From Limnoperna fortunei (Eukaryota > Mollusca > Bivalvia > Mytilida > Modiolidae), in assembly GCA_944474755.1 (NCBI GenBank), contig OX104117.1, positions 37,775,222 to 37,839,221 on the forward strand: 64,000 nt of DNA, read 5' to 3'. The notes below the pieces were generated by a model. The model was given only the letters and a program-made list of their open reading frames with translations, did not search any database and was not told where the DNA came from. Shown in pieces: positions 36,126 through 46,825 of this stretch (the stretch's first letter is position 1; the number at the start of each line of letters is the position of its first letter). The position numbers were made by a program, and so were the translations under genes.

Positions 36126-37031
36126 CTGTAAAATTAGAGATAATAAATACAGCCCTCAAATTACATTGTATCTTTTAATATCAGGAGGCCTATTTGCCAC
36201 CACGCTTATAATTTCACTGGCAAATTCAAAATATTAGTCTCTACATGTGTCTACAAATTTTAGGCAGCTGGAAAACAAGATGTGTAAAAATATTTGTTAA
36301 CTGTTTAGTCTCCATACAATAAATGGTCTCTTTGTAAAGTGAATACTCGGTAGTTGAATACATGACTGTCACAGAAAATGAAGGGGCTAGTCGTGTTGAG
36401 GCCCCGGTTTTGCTCGTTTCCTTTACTGCGTGCGGGGATCAAAGTTGCTCAGTTGAAGGCTCAAATTGTACTGAGGGTAACCGGACTACTCGGACCAAAA
36501 CAAATTCGGACCATTACATATTCGGACTATAACAAATTCGGCCTACTGTTTCAAAATAGGGATTTTACGGTGGACAAATTCGGACTATAAAATAAAAATA
36601 TATAATATTTAGTTGATAATATTTATTTATAGTTTCCTATAAATGTAATAATTGTTATAATTGATTAAAATTAATTGAACATCGCTTTTTCATTAAAGAA
36701 ATGTTAATTAAATGCTTTTGATGAAATTTTAATTGCTTATGACTTTGTATGGGTCGTTATTATTGCGCATAATAAATAAATAGAATATAAAGGGTTATTG
36801 TAACACTATGTTGTGTATAATTAACTTAGTTAAGAGGTGTACAAACAGAAACAAGCTTTGCATTCAAAGTAAGCTTGGTTGGTACTATCAGAGACATATA
36901 ATAATACTATACATGTCTCTGGTACTATATTTTTTCAATCGGAATGTTGGAACAACAAAAAGCCGACTTTGAAGTTATGATATATAAAAGCATTTCCAAT
37001 CTGATTTTTAAAAGTCACAAACTCTACTTAG
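36126..37031. other. Junction of the two units, mostly unassigned
   Basis: At 36470-36590 there are five loose repeats of the phrase AATTCGGAC or TATTCGGAC within 120 bases. A GC-richer patch lies at 36370-36490. No gene recognised. Confidence 0.4.
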
Positions 37032-37491
37032 CACCCCAGTCCAGAATTTACCAAGTTGACATCACCATCAGAGTCAACTGATCAGCCAGCTAATTTGACG
37101 GCGTCTTTCGACATCCAAAGACAAGTCAACAACATTGAGTCAGAGGTTCAGGAAACGTGAGTAAATAAATCATAATTTCTTATTGTATTTAAAACAACGC
37201 TCACGGAACTTTCAGAAATTGTTCAGCTATTTTTTCATCTATTTTTTAGCTATATCATAGTGTCCAGTTTTTAATCGTTCAGCAAATTTTCGGCTTTATC
37301 ATGGTGTCTAGTTTGTGTTGCAAATCTTATATCTTTTTGTACAAATTAAACGAAACAACGAATCTTCAATGCATTTTTAATAACAATTCTATTACAGATC
37401 AATGCAAGAGCCAGACCCATCTGACACCATATTACCCGACGAAGATGTCACATACACATTGGTAGAAAAAGGAACAGAACGGAGGGGGTAG
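37032..37491 (+). CDS. Gene fragment: two exons (37032-37156, 37398-37491)
   Basis: Exon one follows TCTACTTAG and reads PSPEFTKLTSPSESTDQPAN..VNNIESEVQE, ending AAAC|GTGAGT. Exon two follows TTCTATTACAG and reads SMQEPDPSDTILPDEDVTYT, then LVEKGTERRG, then a stop. Phases join (AC+A). The acidic lead-in before VTYTLVEKGT is like the approach to a FLYWCH-type zinc finger in mollusc proteins, but the finger itself is absent. This is weak inference. The ~240-base intron contains a SINE fragment (about 37215-37310, minus). Possibly the remnant of a gene cut at the duplication joint. Confidence 0.4.
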
Positions 37492-37769
37492 ATAGGGGGT
37501 ACCTTTCTTCTTTCTCTCTCCCCTCAGCTCCGTTCTCCCTCCCCTCTGCTCCAGCAAAATCCCATGCATATGTAGTTTTTGTGTTGTGCCAATTTGAAAT
37601 AATTTTTATATGTCCAGGGTCAAGGTAAAAATTGTCGTCTGAGATGGACTGTTATTACAGCATGTTTCTGTAGGCTGATATGTAATTCAGTAAAATGTGC
37701 TCATGAATATTAAAAACAATGCAACGTGGCGGGGTATCATTTAATGTCCTATTAAATGGCCTATTTTTA

Positions 37770-38052
37770 GCTTTTGAAAACAATGTAAATCTGTGAGCTA
37801 ATTGCTCACTAGTGATACCCCGCTTTCACAAAAAGTATTCGGTAAACAGGGAGTAGATGACCAAGGAGCCTAAAATCGCTATACACCATATGGTACTATA
37901 CGATAAAGCAATGCAAAATATATGAGCCTTCTGCATCCAATATTTGCTTAAAAAACTGCGACCGAAATTTTTGTTTCGGACGGACGAGCGAAACGAGCAG
38001 ACGGACGGACGGACAGACAAGGGTTAAACAGTAAACCCCATCTTCTTCGAAG
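37770..38052 (+). repeat. Element E1, unit B copy
   Basis: Counterpart of 1355-1632 with ACGG tract at about 37995-38015 and end GCGGAGGTATAATA. Confidence 0.65.
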
Positions 38053-40102
38053 CGGAGGTATAATAAATTTCAATCATAGATAGTGTTGGGATTAGTATAC
38101 TTCGAAACTCAATTTGTTTCATCTTAAAGCTATTAAACTCTATTGTCATTGACGACAAATATCAAATGGTCCAGCAGGCTATTTTGTACACTCGTTGACA
38201 TTGTAAAGTCTATACATTGTACTGTTGGACTTAAAAACATGTACATGTACTTTGGGCAAACTAACCACATTAAAAAAACCTAACAAATTAATGACACATT
38301 GTGCACATGTATACACTACAAATAGGGTAATTATAGACATCATTGAACTTTTAACTTCAACATTAGTTCTATATGCGCTATAACAAATAGTATTAATATT
38401 TGTTTACAAATTAATGTCTTTTGAGTTAAAATCTTACTGCTGTCAGGGTGGTCTCGAGATTAAGTTCAACTGACGATTCTCTTTAACAGATAGTGATTTG
38501 TCCAAAAACTGGATATTACACGATAAGGCAGAAAAATTCCTAAAAGTGACGTCTAAACACTCTTAAAACAAGCAAACATTAAAACATCATATAAAATCAT
38601 ATATTTTTATTAACCAAGTAAATGCAATAAAAGGTCAAACATATAAAACTCAAATTTACATACAAAGCGATACAGTTACATACTGTAATTAAAAATTAAT
38701 CGCCTAAACATAAACAAAAATGGTTGTATTAATAGTTTTATCGTTGTTCATACAAAATGCATTGCGATACATACTGGACGCCATGATATAGCTGAAAAAT
38801 TGCCATTCAGACAAATAAAACGCATTGTATTTAAAGAGTCTAATTAGTAAATAAAAATTGGCCCATTCACAGTTTTTATATTTATTTGAATTGTATACAA
38901 AATAAACTGGTTATATTAAACTGCCTCTGTAGACTGTCAAAGGTAGTTCATCAGTCTTGATCAAATAATTACACAAAAAGTATAATCTTAAAAGTCACCA
39001 TACTGGAACCCAACGCCACCCCATCCCCATTTTCCAACCCACCTTTTCCAAGCATCAAAAAATATTTGACCTGCTTCTGGGACGACAACAAATATGTTGC
39101 ATTTGTCAATTGCGATGTACAGTAGGGAATTGGTAATCTTCATGAATCTTGCCTGGTAGTTTCATATTTTACTCTTAATTTTATATCAGGTGTAGCTTAT
39201 GCCGACAAGGTGTATTCGAAGCGTGGTTATTGATGTTGTTAGCTGTTTAGCGGGGAATACATATACACAATTAAACAATCATCAAACTGGTTGGACGGAT
39301 TCATCCAGTAACTAGTATTGATTAATGTCCAGCGAGCAGTATTTCAGCCATATTTAGGATGATAAAAGCCAATACATGTAAAAGAATAAATTTTCTGCCC
39401 ATTTTCAGTTGCAATTTAGTTAAAGCGACGGATCGATCTCTTTTTTCGATCTAAATTAGTTTCAATTAGGCGATGATTGTGTCAAAAATATTTTAGTAGT
39501 TAAATTTCTTTTACAACCAAACATTTCATTGAAAGTTTTTTATTACATTTTTACTCTGCCTTGCCTTGTTTATGACGTTAAACGCGTATCTTAAATGTGT
39601 CCAAGTAAAACTTATTATATGTTTTGTGTAGCTAATATGTCGGTAGAAAGTATATTTTTTTTATTCTTTAAGCAAGTCTTCAAATAGTTCCATAAAATAA
39701 TTGTTGGCATAAATGCAAGAGAACAGTTATCCAAATATGACTAATCACATGTTACATTTTTTACGTTCACGTGGGAGCATGTAAGCAAGAAAAATTCACA
39801 CTAGAAGACCAATGTCTGATGTGGAAACAGTGGAACGGACTTAAAAATTTCGAAGTTCGCAAGACAAAAAACTTCAAAATGATATAAATTTTCAGCTAGA
39901 AATTCAATGTACACCGGCTCTCCTTTCTATAAATTCTTCAATAAATAGGAACGCCCCCATCCTCGTAAAACCGAAATTAAACGTCCAACACGTACAACTG
40001 TGATTTGTGCAACAATATTTGTTCATGATATGTTTTTAATGTGTCGGCTTCTCGAAATCGTGACGGTCAACTTTGCTGAAAATTCCGGATCATGTTTAGG
40101 TC
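38053..40102. other. Intergenic DNA of unit B, no gene seen
   Basis: Paralogous to 1633-4000, including a SINE tail fragment at 38755-38820. None of the unit A open frames survives here. Confidence 0.5.
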
Positions 40103-40195
40103 CATCCTCTCAAGTCAGGGTTTCTGTGTCCACATGTCACAGTGTCCACGTTACGTGGACACATGTGGACACAGAAACCCTGACTTGTGAGGATG
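40103..40195. mobile_element. MITE family M1, short form, 9-base TSD
   Basis: 93-base palindrome with ends CATCCTCTCAAGTCAGGG and CCCTGACTTGTGAGGATG. Flanks GTTTAGGTC and GTTTAGGGC match at 8 of 9. The unit A counterpart (about 4013) is an empty site, so it inserted in unit B after the duplication. Confidence 0.9.
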
Positions 40196-40204
40196 GTTTA
40201 GGGC

Positions 40205-40865
40205 GGGGATTGCTAAATAAAAGAATGAAATGAAAGAGTGCAAAATCTGTTGCTCTTTCCATCTAGAATCCTCCGCAAGTATATGTCAATGGAGTATTAT
40301 CAAAACGTTACCTCTACTTAAATGCTTTTAACCTGTTGGTTTCTCCTTATTGATTATAGCTACATAACAAAAACAAAAAAAAGTAAAAAAGGAGCTACAT
40401 GATAGTAGTAGCTAAGCCAAATACACAAAAGCAGTCATAAATGCCAAGAAAACATATTAAAAGACAAAACAATTATGGTCTACATAAATGAAGGTTGATC
40501 CGATTAATTTATGCACCTTTCAGATTTTATCTATAAAGGTTTTAAACAAATATAACAATTACTTGCATTTTATTATCGACCCCATAAGTCATTTGACATA
40601 GTCACTTGGTTGGTTGGTGGCTACAACAAAATCTTTTAACTTTATACCAGACACCAAAAGGATAATTTAGACCAACTTTTCTTAAAATTGGCAAAAGTGT
40701 TTTTGAGTTCAAGATTTTTGAAACAATAGCACACCTGCAAGTGAATTTTAAACACAGTCAATTGATTTACATTAAATACACAGTTATTGCTGAGGATATT
40801 AAAACATATGTTTTTCTTCAAACAATGAAATGAAACCAATAAACAATACTCTAAAGCAATGGCAC
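40205..40865. other. Intergenic DNA, no gene seen
   Basis: Paralogous to 4020-4195 and 6111-6600 of unit A. It bridges the site where unit A carries a pearl-like element. Confidence 0.5.
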
Positions 40866-40969
40866 ATCTTTCACCCCCCTCCCCCTTTGGTCATTGATCG
40901 CTGTAGTACAGCCTAGCAACCAATAACAAAAAGGGGGGAGCAAGTGGAAGATTTAATTTTATCAGATTG
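40866..40969. mobile_element. MITE family M2, left-truncated
   Basis: Right end TTAATTTTATCAGATTG and inner GGGGGGAGCAAGTGG are clear. The left terminus is deleted. Counterpart of 8529-8643. Confidence 0.75.
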
Positions 40970-41749
40970 AGATTGACATAAATTGTTATTTGTGTCAATC
41001 TTCATGTTTTCTAATGCATATGTGTTACAATTAAGGTAATAGTACTGGTCAACAATTTATTTGATATAATTTTGTTTTATTTACTGGTACTTTTCTATCT
41101 GAAGTAAAATACATCAGAACCACGTGATCAGAACTGCAAGATATACCATTATAATGTTGATTTTTTTGTCCAATCAGATAATGTTCCTATTTATAGAAGG
41201 ATATCACATAACTGTAGGTTTATTTACCTTTTCGTATTTGCGACTGTTGTGCAATAAATTTACAGAAGAAATTTGGTCCGTAAATTGTAGCGTTACATTT
41301 AATATTTGGGTAAGTTATTATATTTAGATTTCGATCCTAAATGGTTCAATATTTTAGGGTCACGCTTAAATGTATTTTTTTTTAAATCGCAGATCAAATA
41401 GGTCAATAAATAGTACGTACGACGTTCGGGGTTAAAATATTGTAACACTGCCTTATATATAAACTGTGAATATTCAATTTGGTCACATAAAACAAGTTTT
41501 GTTTTGGGTTTGCTTCACACGTATACGGGTTAAATGTTATAGTTTATAATCCCTTGTAATGTGTAACAATGGCTTCATGTCCACTATGCGTGAAATCCTG
41601 TTCAAAATTATTATTTAACAAGAAAAGACGTTCGATTTATATGTTATAGGCAGGTAGATATAGATGTATATTACATATAGTTTATGATTCTTACATTTTC
41701 ATTGGATTATTTAGTCACGTGGTCCCCAAAATATTCTGTGTATATATTC
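40970..41749. other. Intergenic DNA, no gene seen
   Basis: Paralogous to 8650-9260, then to 18380-18440. Confidence 0.45.
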
Positions 41750-41925
41750 TATTTCTAAAGCATATTTAAGGCTTATTACTATTTTTAAAGCATATTTAAG
41801 GCATGTTACTATTTATAAAGCATATTTAAGGCTTGTTTCTAAAAATAGATCCGGATATGTTACTATTTATAAAGCATATTTAAGGCTTGTTTCTAAAAAT
41901 AGATCCGGATATACTCTTCCGACTC
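41750..41925. repeat. Minisatellite based on AAAGCATATTTAAGGC
   Basis: Four units of TACTATTTATAAAGCATATT plus TAAGGCTTGTT, the last two extended with TCTAAAAATAGATCCGGATA, so a ~32-base unit passes into a ~62-base unit. Only in unit B. Confidence 0.8.
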
Positions 41926-41979
41926 ATTATTCTAAATTTAAATAAATAGAGAAAAATTCATATGTAATATAACAATTAA

Positions 41980-42105
41980 GGACTTTTTACTCTGTCAATA
42001 CGTAGTTATATGGACCGTGGAGGAAAATATTGACCGAGGACGAAGTCCGAGGTCAATATTTTTCTACAGGTCCATATAACTACGTATTGACCTCGTAAAA
42101 AGTCC
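41980..42105. repeat. Palindromic MITE-like hairpin
   Basis: Arms of about 58 bases (GGACTTTTTAC..GTCAATACGTAG..GGTCAATA) with short asymmetric bulges. No convincing target duplication. Absent from both related positions in unit A. Confidence 0.75.
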
Positions 42106-44069
42106 ATATTTGATAAATATGATTTGGTTTAATAGTTTTTTCTATTTTTTTTTTAATTTCAACATTTACTGTAAAGGAATACAAAATATAGAAAATTGCG
42201 TTAGGCAAGAAATAATCATCTTGATTATAATGCCTCAATTTTGGGAGGAAGACCTTAATAAAGAACGCAAGGTGTTGGAAAAGACAAATGTTTAACCATA
42301 AAAATACATAAACAAACCTTGGTAAATGACGACGGATTAATTATGTACATAAAGGTTCATATTTTCTATATTAAAAATTTTTAAGAATAGATTTTTGGTG
42401 GAGCGTTATTATATGTAGATCTTCTAAAGCATACGTAATGATGGTCCCATATCACAGCATTTGTTAAGGTTAATCCATGAACAAACAGCTTTTTTTAAGG
42501 TTAATCCATGAACAATTAACTGATTGATTTGTAGTTTTAAATTTATAAGGCAAAAAATGATAATTTCATACAAAATGTATTAATTAGCAATAAATTGTGA
42601 AATAATCCAGGAAATCGAACTGAAAATCATCGATCGAGTGGTCACAAGAGCATTAAAATACTTCTTTATCGTCGGGCTGATGATGATGCGTCATGGGAAA
42701 GGCCATGCATTACGTAATATAACTCTGAAAATGCCTTATTATTATCAGATCATCTATATTTCTATGAGAAACAAAAAAATATATGTAATTTCTATTATGT
42801 GAAGATCAGGGACTGCTTTTTGAAAATTGTAAAATAATAAAAAAAAAAATTAATTGAAAATTGTCGATCAAGTCAAATCATCTACATTTTCTTATGTAAA
42901 GATGCCAAATGCATAAAAAAGTATGAAGCATGTCCTATACCATCCTCCCTAGTCATGGGTTCTGAGTCCGCATTCGCTATAATTGTAGTCCTCAGTTCAT
43001 TCTGAAAAAACAAATGGCTCCTGCTGTCATCGCTCCTTCAGCTTCTTTGTGAAGTCCGGAGGGAATATGTCCACATTTCGTACAAAAAATTCCATGATAC
43101 TAGGCGCATGCATTTTTGTTACATGTTAACAGTAGGCGAAAGTTACGATAAATTTCATTGACCGATTTTAACACCGGTCACCACCAGATGGCGCCACTTA
43201 TAGACCCCGAAAAAAATATATATGTATGATGTCAGGGGTGATGGTGAATCACTCTCAGATGTAAGACCTCGACGATAGGTCAGAGTGCGGAGACGCTCCT
43301 ACCCATGTGGGGTACTGGAGTAGGCCATCGTTTCTACGCCTTATTAGACCAGATAAAAATGTATTTGAAAACTTGAAGGATTAAAGAAACACGAAAAATT
43401 TAATTGAAATATTTTCTTTAATATTTGATTAGCCATTATATCACCTACAACATAAACTATATTAATATTGTAGAGTATGTTTTTTTTACCTGAAAAGTTT
43501 AACATAAATTTTTAGCTTATATAAAAAATAAACATAGATACACGAATTAAAAAAAAATTATAGCGTTGAAGAGTAAAACGATTAGTTAAACGATCGATAA
43601 CTATTTGCTCTCTACTGGAAGATCTTATTAATATCGCGATGGAATTTAAGGTCTTCCCGCTTCCAATCTTTCTTTGTCTTGATTAAAGAATGGGAAACCT
43701 TGCGTTTTTTCTGATTATTATTCTTCCTCTCCGTCACCTTTTCAAAATCATGCCGTAGAAAAAGTGCGCGACATATCATTTTGGAGTTTCACGAAAAGAA
43801 CGGTAATTGGTTCTTAAGGACTAATCGCAGTCGTCACTGCGAAACCGAAACATTATTCACTATGAACATCGAAAACGTAATCTCTGAAACTATAACCTGA
43901 TGGTTTGTAAATGTGAAGCCACTGATGAGCATATTATCAAACAATTTTACGGACAGTGTATATGAGCCACTGACAATGGAATATAGACGATTTTATGGAA
44001 CACCGTAGCTGTCTTTACATAGGGATTTTGTCTATATTCGGTGGTATCGACATTATATTCGGTAGAAAC
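42106..44069. other. 5' flank of oxidase B, rearranged, no gene seen
   Basis: Matches 18440-18560 and 18740-18790, then 12240-12950, then 10240-10660 of unit A, in that order. A single M1-like end (ATCCTCCCTAGTCATGGG) sits at about 42943 without a partner end. Nothing coding seen. Confidence 0.5.
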
Positions 44070-44430
44070 AAGTTTATATTGAGTGCTTATGTCTTTATAT
44101 TGAGTGCATATGTCTTTATATTGCGTGCTTATGTCTTTATATTGAGTGCATATGTCTTTATATTAAGTGCATATGTCTTTATATAGAGTGCTTATATCTT
44201 TATATGCGTGCTTATGTCTTCATATTGAGTGCATATGTCTTTATATTGGGTGCTTATGTCTTTATATTGCGTGCTTATTTCTTTATATTGAGTGCATATG
44301 TCTTTGTATTAAGTGCATATGTTGTATCTATATTATATTGAGTGCTTATGTCTTTATATTGCGTGCTTATGTCTATATATTGAGTGCATATGTCTTTATA
44401 TTGGGTGTAATTGTCATTATATTGACTGGT
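44070..44430. repeat. Minisatellite, ~21-base unit
   Basis: About sixteen copies of a TGCTTATGTCTTTATATTGAG type unit, alternating GTGCATAT and GTGCTTAT. It yields spurious open frames on both strands (repeating AYVFIL on plus, YKDISTQ on minus). Looser related units continue to about 44640. Unit B only. Confidence 0.9.
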
Positions 44431-45010
44431 TTTGACTGTATAGTCGGTAGTCTCAACTGTATGTTGGGTGGGTTTTCCATTATTCGATGGTTTTATCATT
44501 ATATTATGTTGTATCTATATTATATTGAGTGCTTTTGTCTATATGTTAAGCTCTTTAATTATTATATTCAGTAGACGTGTCTATATTTTAAGTGTCTTCT
44601 TCAATATATTGTGTCGATTGCTGGATTATTGAGGCTTGTTTAGGGTATATTGGGATATGGGATATTCACATATTATGTTTATGGGATACGTGACATTTAA
44701 GGCAAAACTAACTGGGATATGGGATATTTAAATCCATTCTATTTACAGGGATATGGGATATTGGAAAAACACTTTTTTGGATACGGATATTTGATGAAAA
44801 ATTTACGGTGATATGGGATATTGATACGCCCACTAAACAAGCCCCATTATTTATATTACTTTGACTTCACTATATGTTAGTTTGACTTTGCATTATATTA
44901 GGCTGACCTGTCATTATATATTCGGTTGATTTATCATTATGCTAGGTGTTTTTGTGGTAATTGATTTATATTCGCTTGAAATTAGTTGAGTTAGTGGCAT
45001 CGACTGATCG
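44431..45010. other. Unassigned AT-rich DNA in unit B
   Basis: Diverged continuation of the minisatellite, then repeated GGGATATGGGATATT phrases (about 44650-44825). No gene seen. Confidence 0.5.
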
Positions 45011-45092
45011 GACGGAAACAATATTGGCGGGCTTTTTTACTAGAAACAACCGGTCCACCACGTGCACGAGATCCCGTTTGCAGCAAAGAATC

Positions 45093-45291
45093 ATGATGGA
45101 GTCGAATGGGAATGCAAGATTACAGGTCGCTTTAATGCGATTCGGATTAGGGACACTCCTACAAAAGTTCACCGAAGAAAGGATAGGAGATGAAAGTTTC
45201 AATTGCCTTTCTGATGCAGATCTTAGCAGACTGTGAATTGAAACGATGGGAGCAAGAATTAATCTCAGAGAGGAGATGAAAAAAAGACATG
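45093..45291 (+). pseudogene. SAM-domain-like exon, left arm, stop mutation
   Basis: Reads MMESNGNARLQVALMRFGLG, TLLQKFTEERIGDESF, LSDADLSRL, then a premature TGA (45234-45236), then IETMGARINL, ending at a donor ACATG|GTATGC. The pattern L..GL..L...F.E..I....L..L.D.DL..LG...GDR fits a sterile alpha motif, a protein-protein interaction domain. The remainder of the parent gene is not in the window. Confidence 0.6.
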
Positions 45292-45792
45292 GTATGCTAC
45301 ATTTTAAAACTCTTACACATGACATACATGTACATTTAACTTGAAAAACATTTAAATAAGTTTTCGGTATTTTTGGGCGTTTACCCACTGCAGGCTTTCA
45401 ACTGGTCCTAATTTTCCTCTTCTTTTTGAGGGCTGAGGCAGCTCTCATATTTCTAATTAATTCATAAATTCAAGGTGAATTCCTAAGAAAGCCTTTATTT
45501 TTTCTAAATATTCCTAATTTTTGCACAAACAGAACGTCACTTTTTTATAATCAAACTAACGACCGAAAATTTTACCAAATATTTTTACGCCTCGCTTCGC
45601 TCGGCATTTGTTCTCATCTTACAAACTTGAAATTGGAGCTTTCATCAATATGAAACCGAGATTTATCTTTTAATATTCAGTATGAGTGTGATATAAAGTT
45701 ATTGTAAAGGCCCAAAAATACTGAAAACTTATTCAAATGTGTTTCAAGTTAAATGTACATGTCATGTGTAAGAGTTTTAAAAAGTAGCATAC

Positions 45793-46002
45793 CATGTCTT
45801 TTTTTCATCTCCCCTCTGAGATTAATTCTTGACCCCATATCGTTTCAACTCCCAGTCTGCTAAGATCTGCATCAGAAAGGTAATTGAAATTTTCATCACT
45901 TATCCTTTCTTCAGTGAACTTTTGTAGGAGTGTCCCTAATCCGACTCGCATTAAAGCGACCTTTAATCTAGCATTCCCTGCATTCCCATTCGACTCCATC
46001 AT
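45793..46002 (-). pseudogene. SAM-domain-like exon, right arm, frameshifted
   Basis: Same exon as the left arm on the opposite strand: ALMRVGLGTLLQKFTEERIS, LSDADLSRLGVETI. Here the codon broken in the left arm is intact (LGVET), but extra bases after GVETI change the frame. The two arms therefore decayed independently. Confidence 0.6.
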
Positions 46003-46090
46003 GATTCTTTGCTGCAGACGACAGGCGGGATCTCGTGCACGTGGTGGACCGGTGTTTCTAGTAAAAAAGCCCGCCAATATTTTTTCCGTC

Positions 46091-46706
46091 TAAAGGGTCT
46101 AAACCAATAGTCATCTAAAGACTTGATCGTGATAATGGCTTTACTTTCCGGTTTTTGGATTCAGGACAAATTTTCTGTCTGAAGAAATTCACTTCCGGTT
46201 TTCAAAAATGTCACAACCGGTTGACAAAAGTTGCTAGCTTTGTTTTTAAATTTAGCAAAGAATATTATGTCTAAATAAATTCTCTTTAAGTAAACCATTC
46301 GATCCAAGGATATTTTAATTAAACACCTATAACATTTTACAAATCACATGAAATACGTAAATGAAAAAAAATTACCTTGTTCGAAGTTTTGAACCAGGTA
46401 AATCATGTTTTAGCTATAATCATGTTTAATCTCCGGTTTCTTGGAGAGGATGCTTGAGTGAGTATCCAGTAAAACACGAGAAGTCATCCACCTCAGTGTA
46501 TATAACATGCAGTTACCATTGAAACAAGTTCTCGTATAAGCGTAATAATTATTTTTTAAATAGCCGTCTGTTAGTGTCAAAATTATTAGTAATTTGCATG
46601 TTAATAAAGGGCAGAGGTCATATCCTCAATAATTCAATAAACATGATTTGGTATCATTTTTGCTATTGTATAATTTACAGTTTATCTTGCAGTCATATTT
46701 TATTGT
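46091..46706. other. 5' flank of oxidase B
   Basis: Contains one and a half units of the CACTTCCGGTT repeat (46140-46290) and DNA paralogous to 13140-13305. CTTGCAG at about 46686-46692 is the likely acceptor for a 5' UTR exon, 14 bases before the start codon. Confidence 0.5.
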
Positions 46707-46825
46707 ATGGCCAGTAAGGATATTAAAATAATCGTGGTTGGAGCAGGTGCTGCAGGATTGTCTGCTGCCCACCACCTGATTCAAAATGGTCTACAGGATG
46801 TAGTTATATTAGAAGCAACAAACAG
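46707..46825 (+). CDS. Oxidase B coding exon 1
   Basis: MASKDIKIIVVGAGAAG to EATN plus two bases; donor CAG|GTGAGT, closer to consensus than in copy A. Confidence 0.8.

Larger units (their letters stand above)
1340..36200. repeat. Tandem duplication unit A
   Basis: Long stretches of this block recur in the same order near 37.7-64 kb. Examples are 1355-1632 with 37770-38052, 3480-4160 with 39600-40340, 6120-6560 with 40395-40850, 8529-9000 with 40866-41340, 13290-14440 with 46680-49260, 22205-23600 with 51748-52640, 28340-28850 with 60005-60550, and 30660-33670 with 60760-64000. The matches are interrupted by insertions private to one copy. The outer boundary beyond gene Y (about 36.2 kb) cannot be placed because unit B runs off the window. 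Confidence 0.85.
45011..46090. repeat. Large inverted repeat carrying a SAM-like exon
   Basis: Arms 45011-45384 and 45704-46090 are imperfect reverse complements (starting GACGGAAACAATATTGGCGG), with a ~320-base spacer. Each arm contains the same coding exon plus donor site and the start of its intron. No clear target duplication. There is no counterpart in unit A, where the flanks are joined at about 10725. Confidence 0.85.

Noticed and set aside
42943..43260. Another long-form M1 MITE
   Set aside because: Only one end resembles M1; I could not find an opposite end or a 9-base duplication.
44070..44430. CRISPR-like array
   Set aside because: Repeats are contiguous without unique spacers, in a eukaryotic context.
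43995..44574. Repeat protein with AYVFIL units
   Set aside because: It is a minisatellite open in several frames on both strands; no splice or start context.
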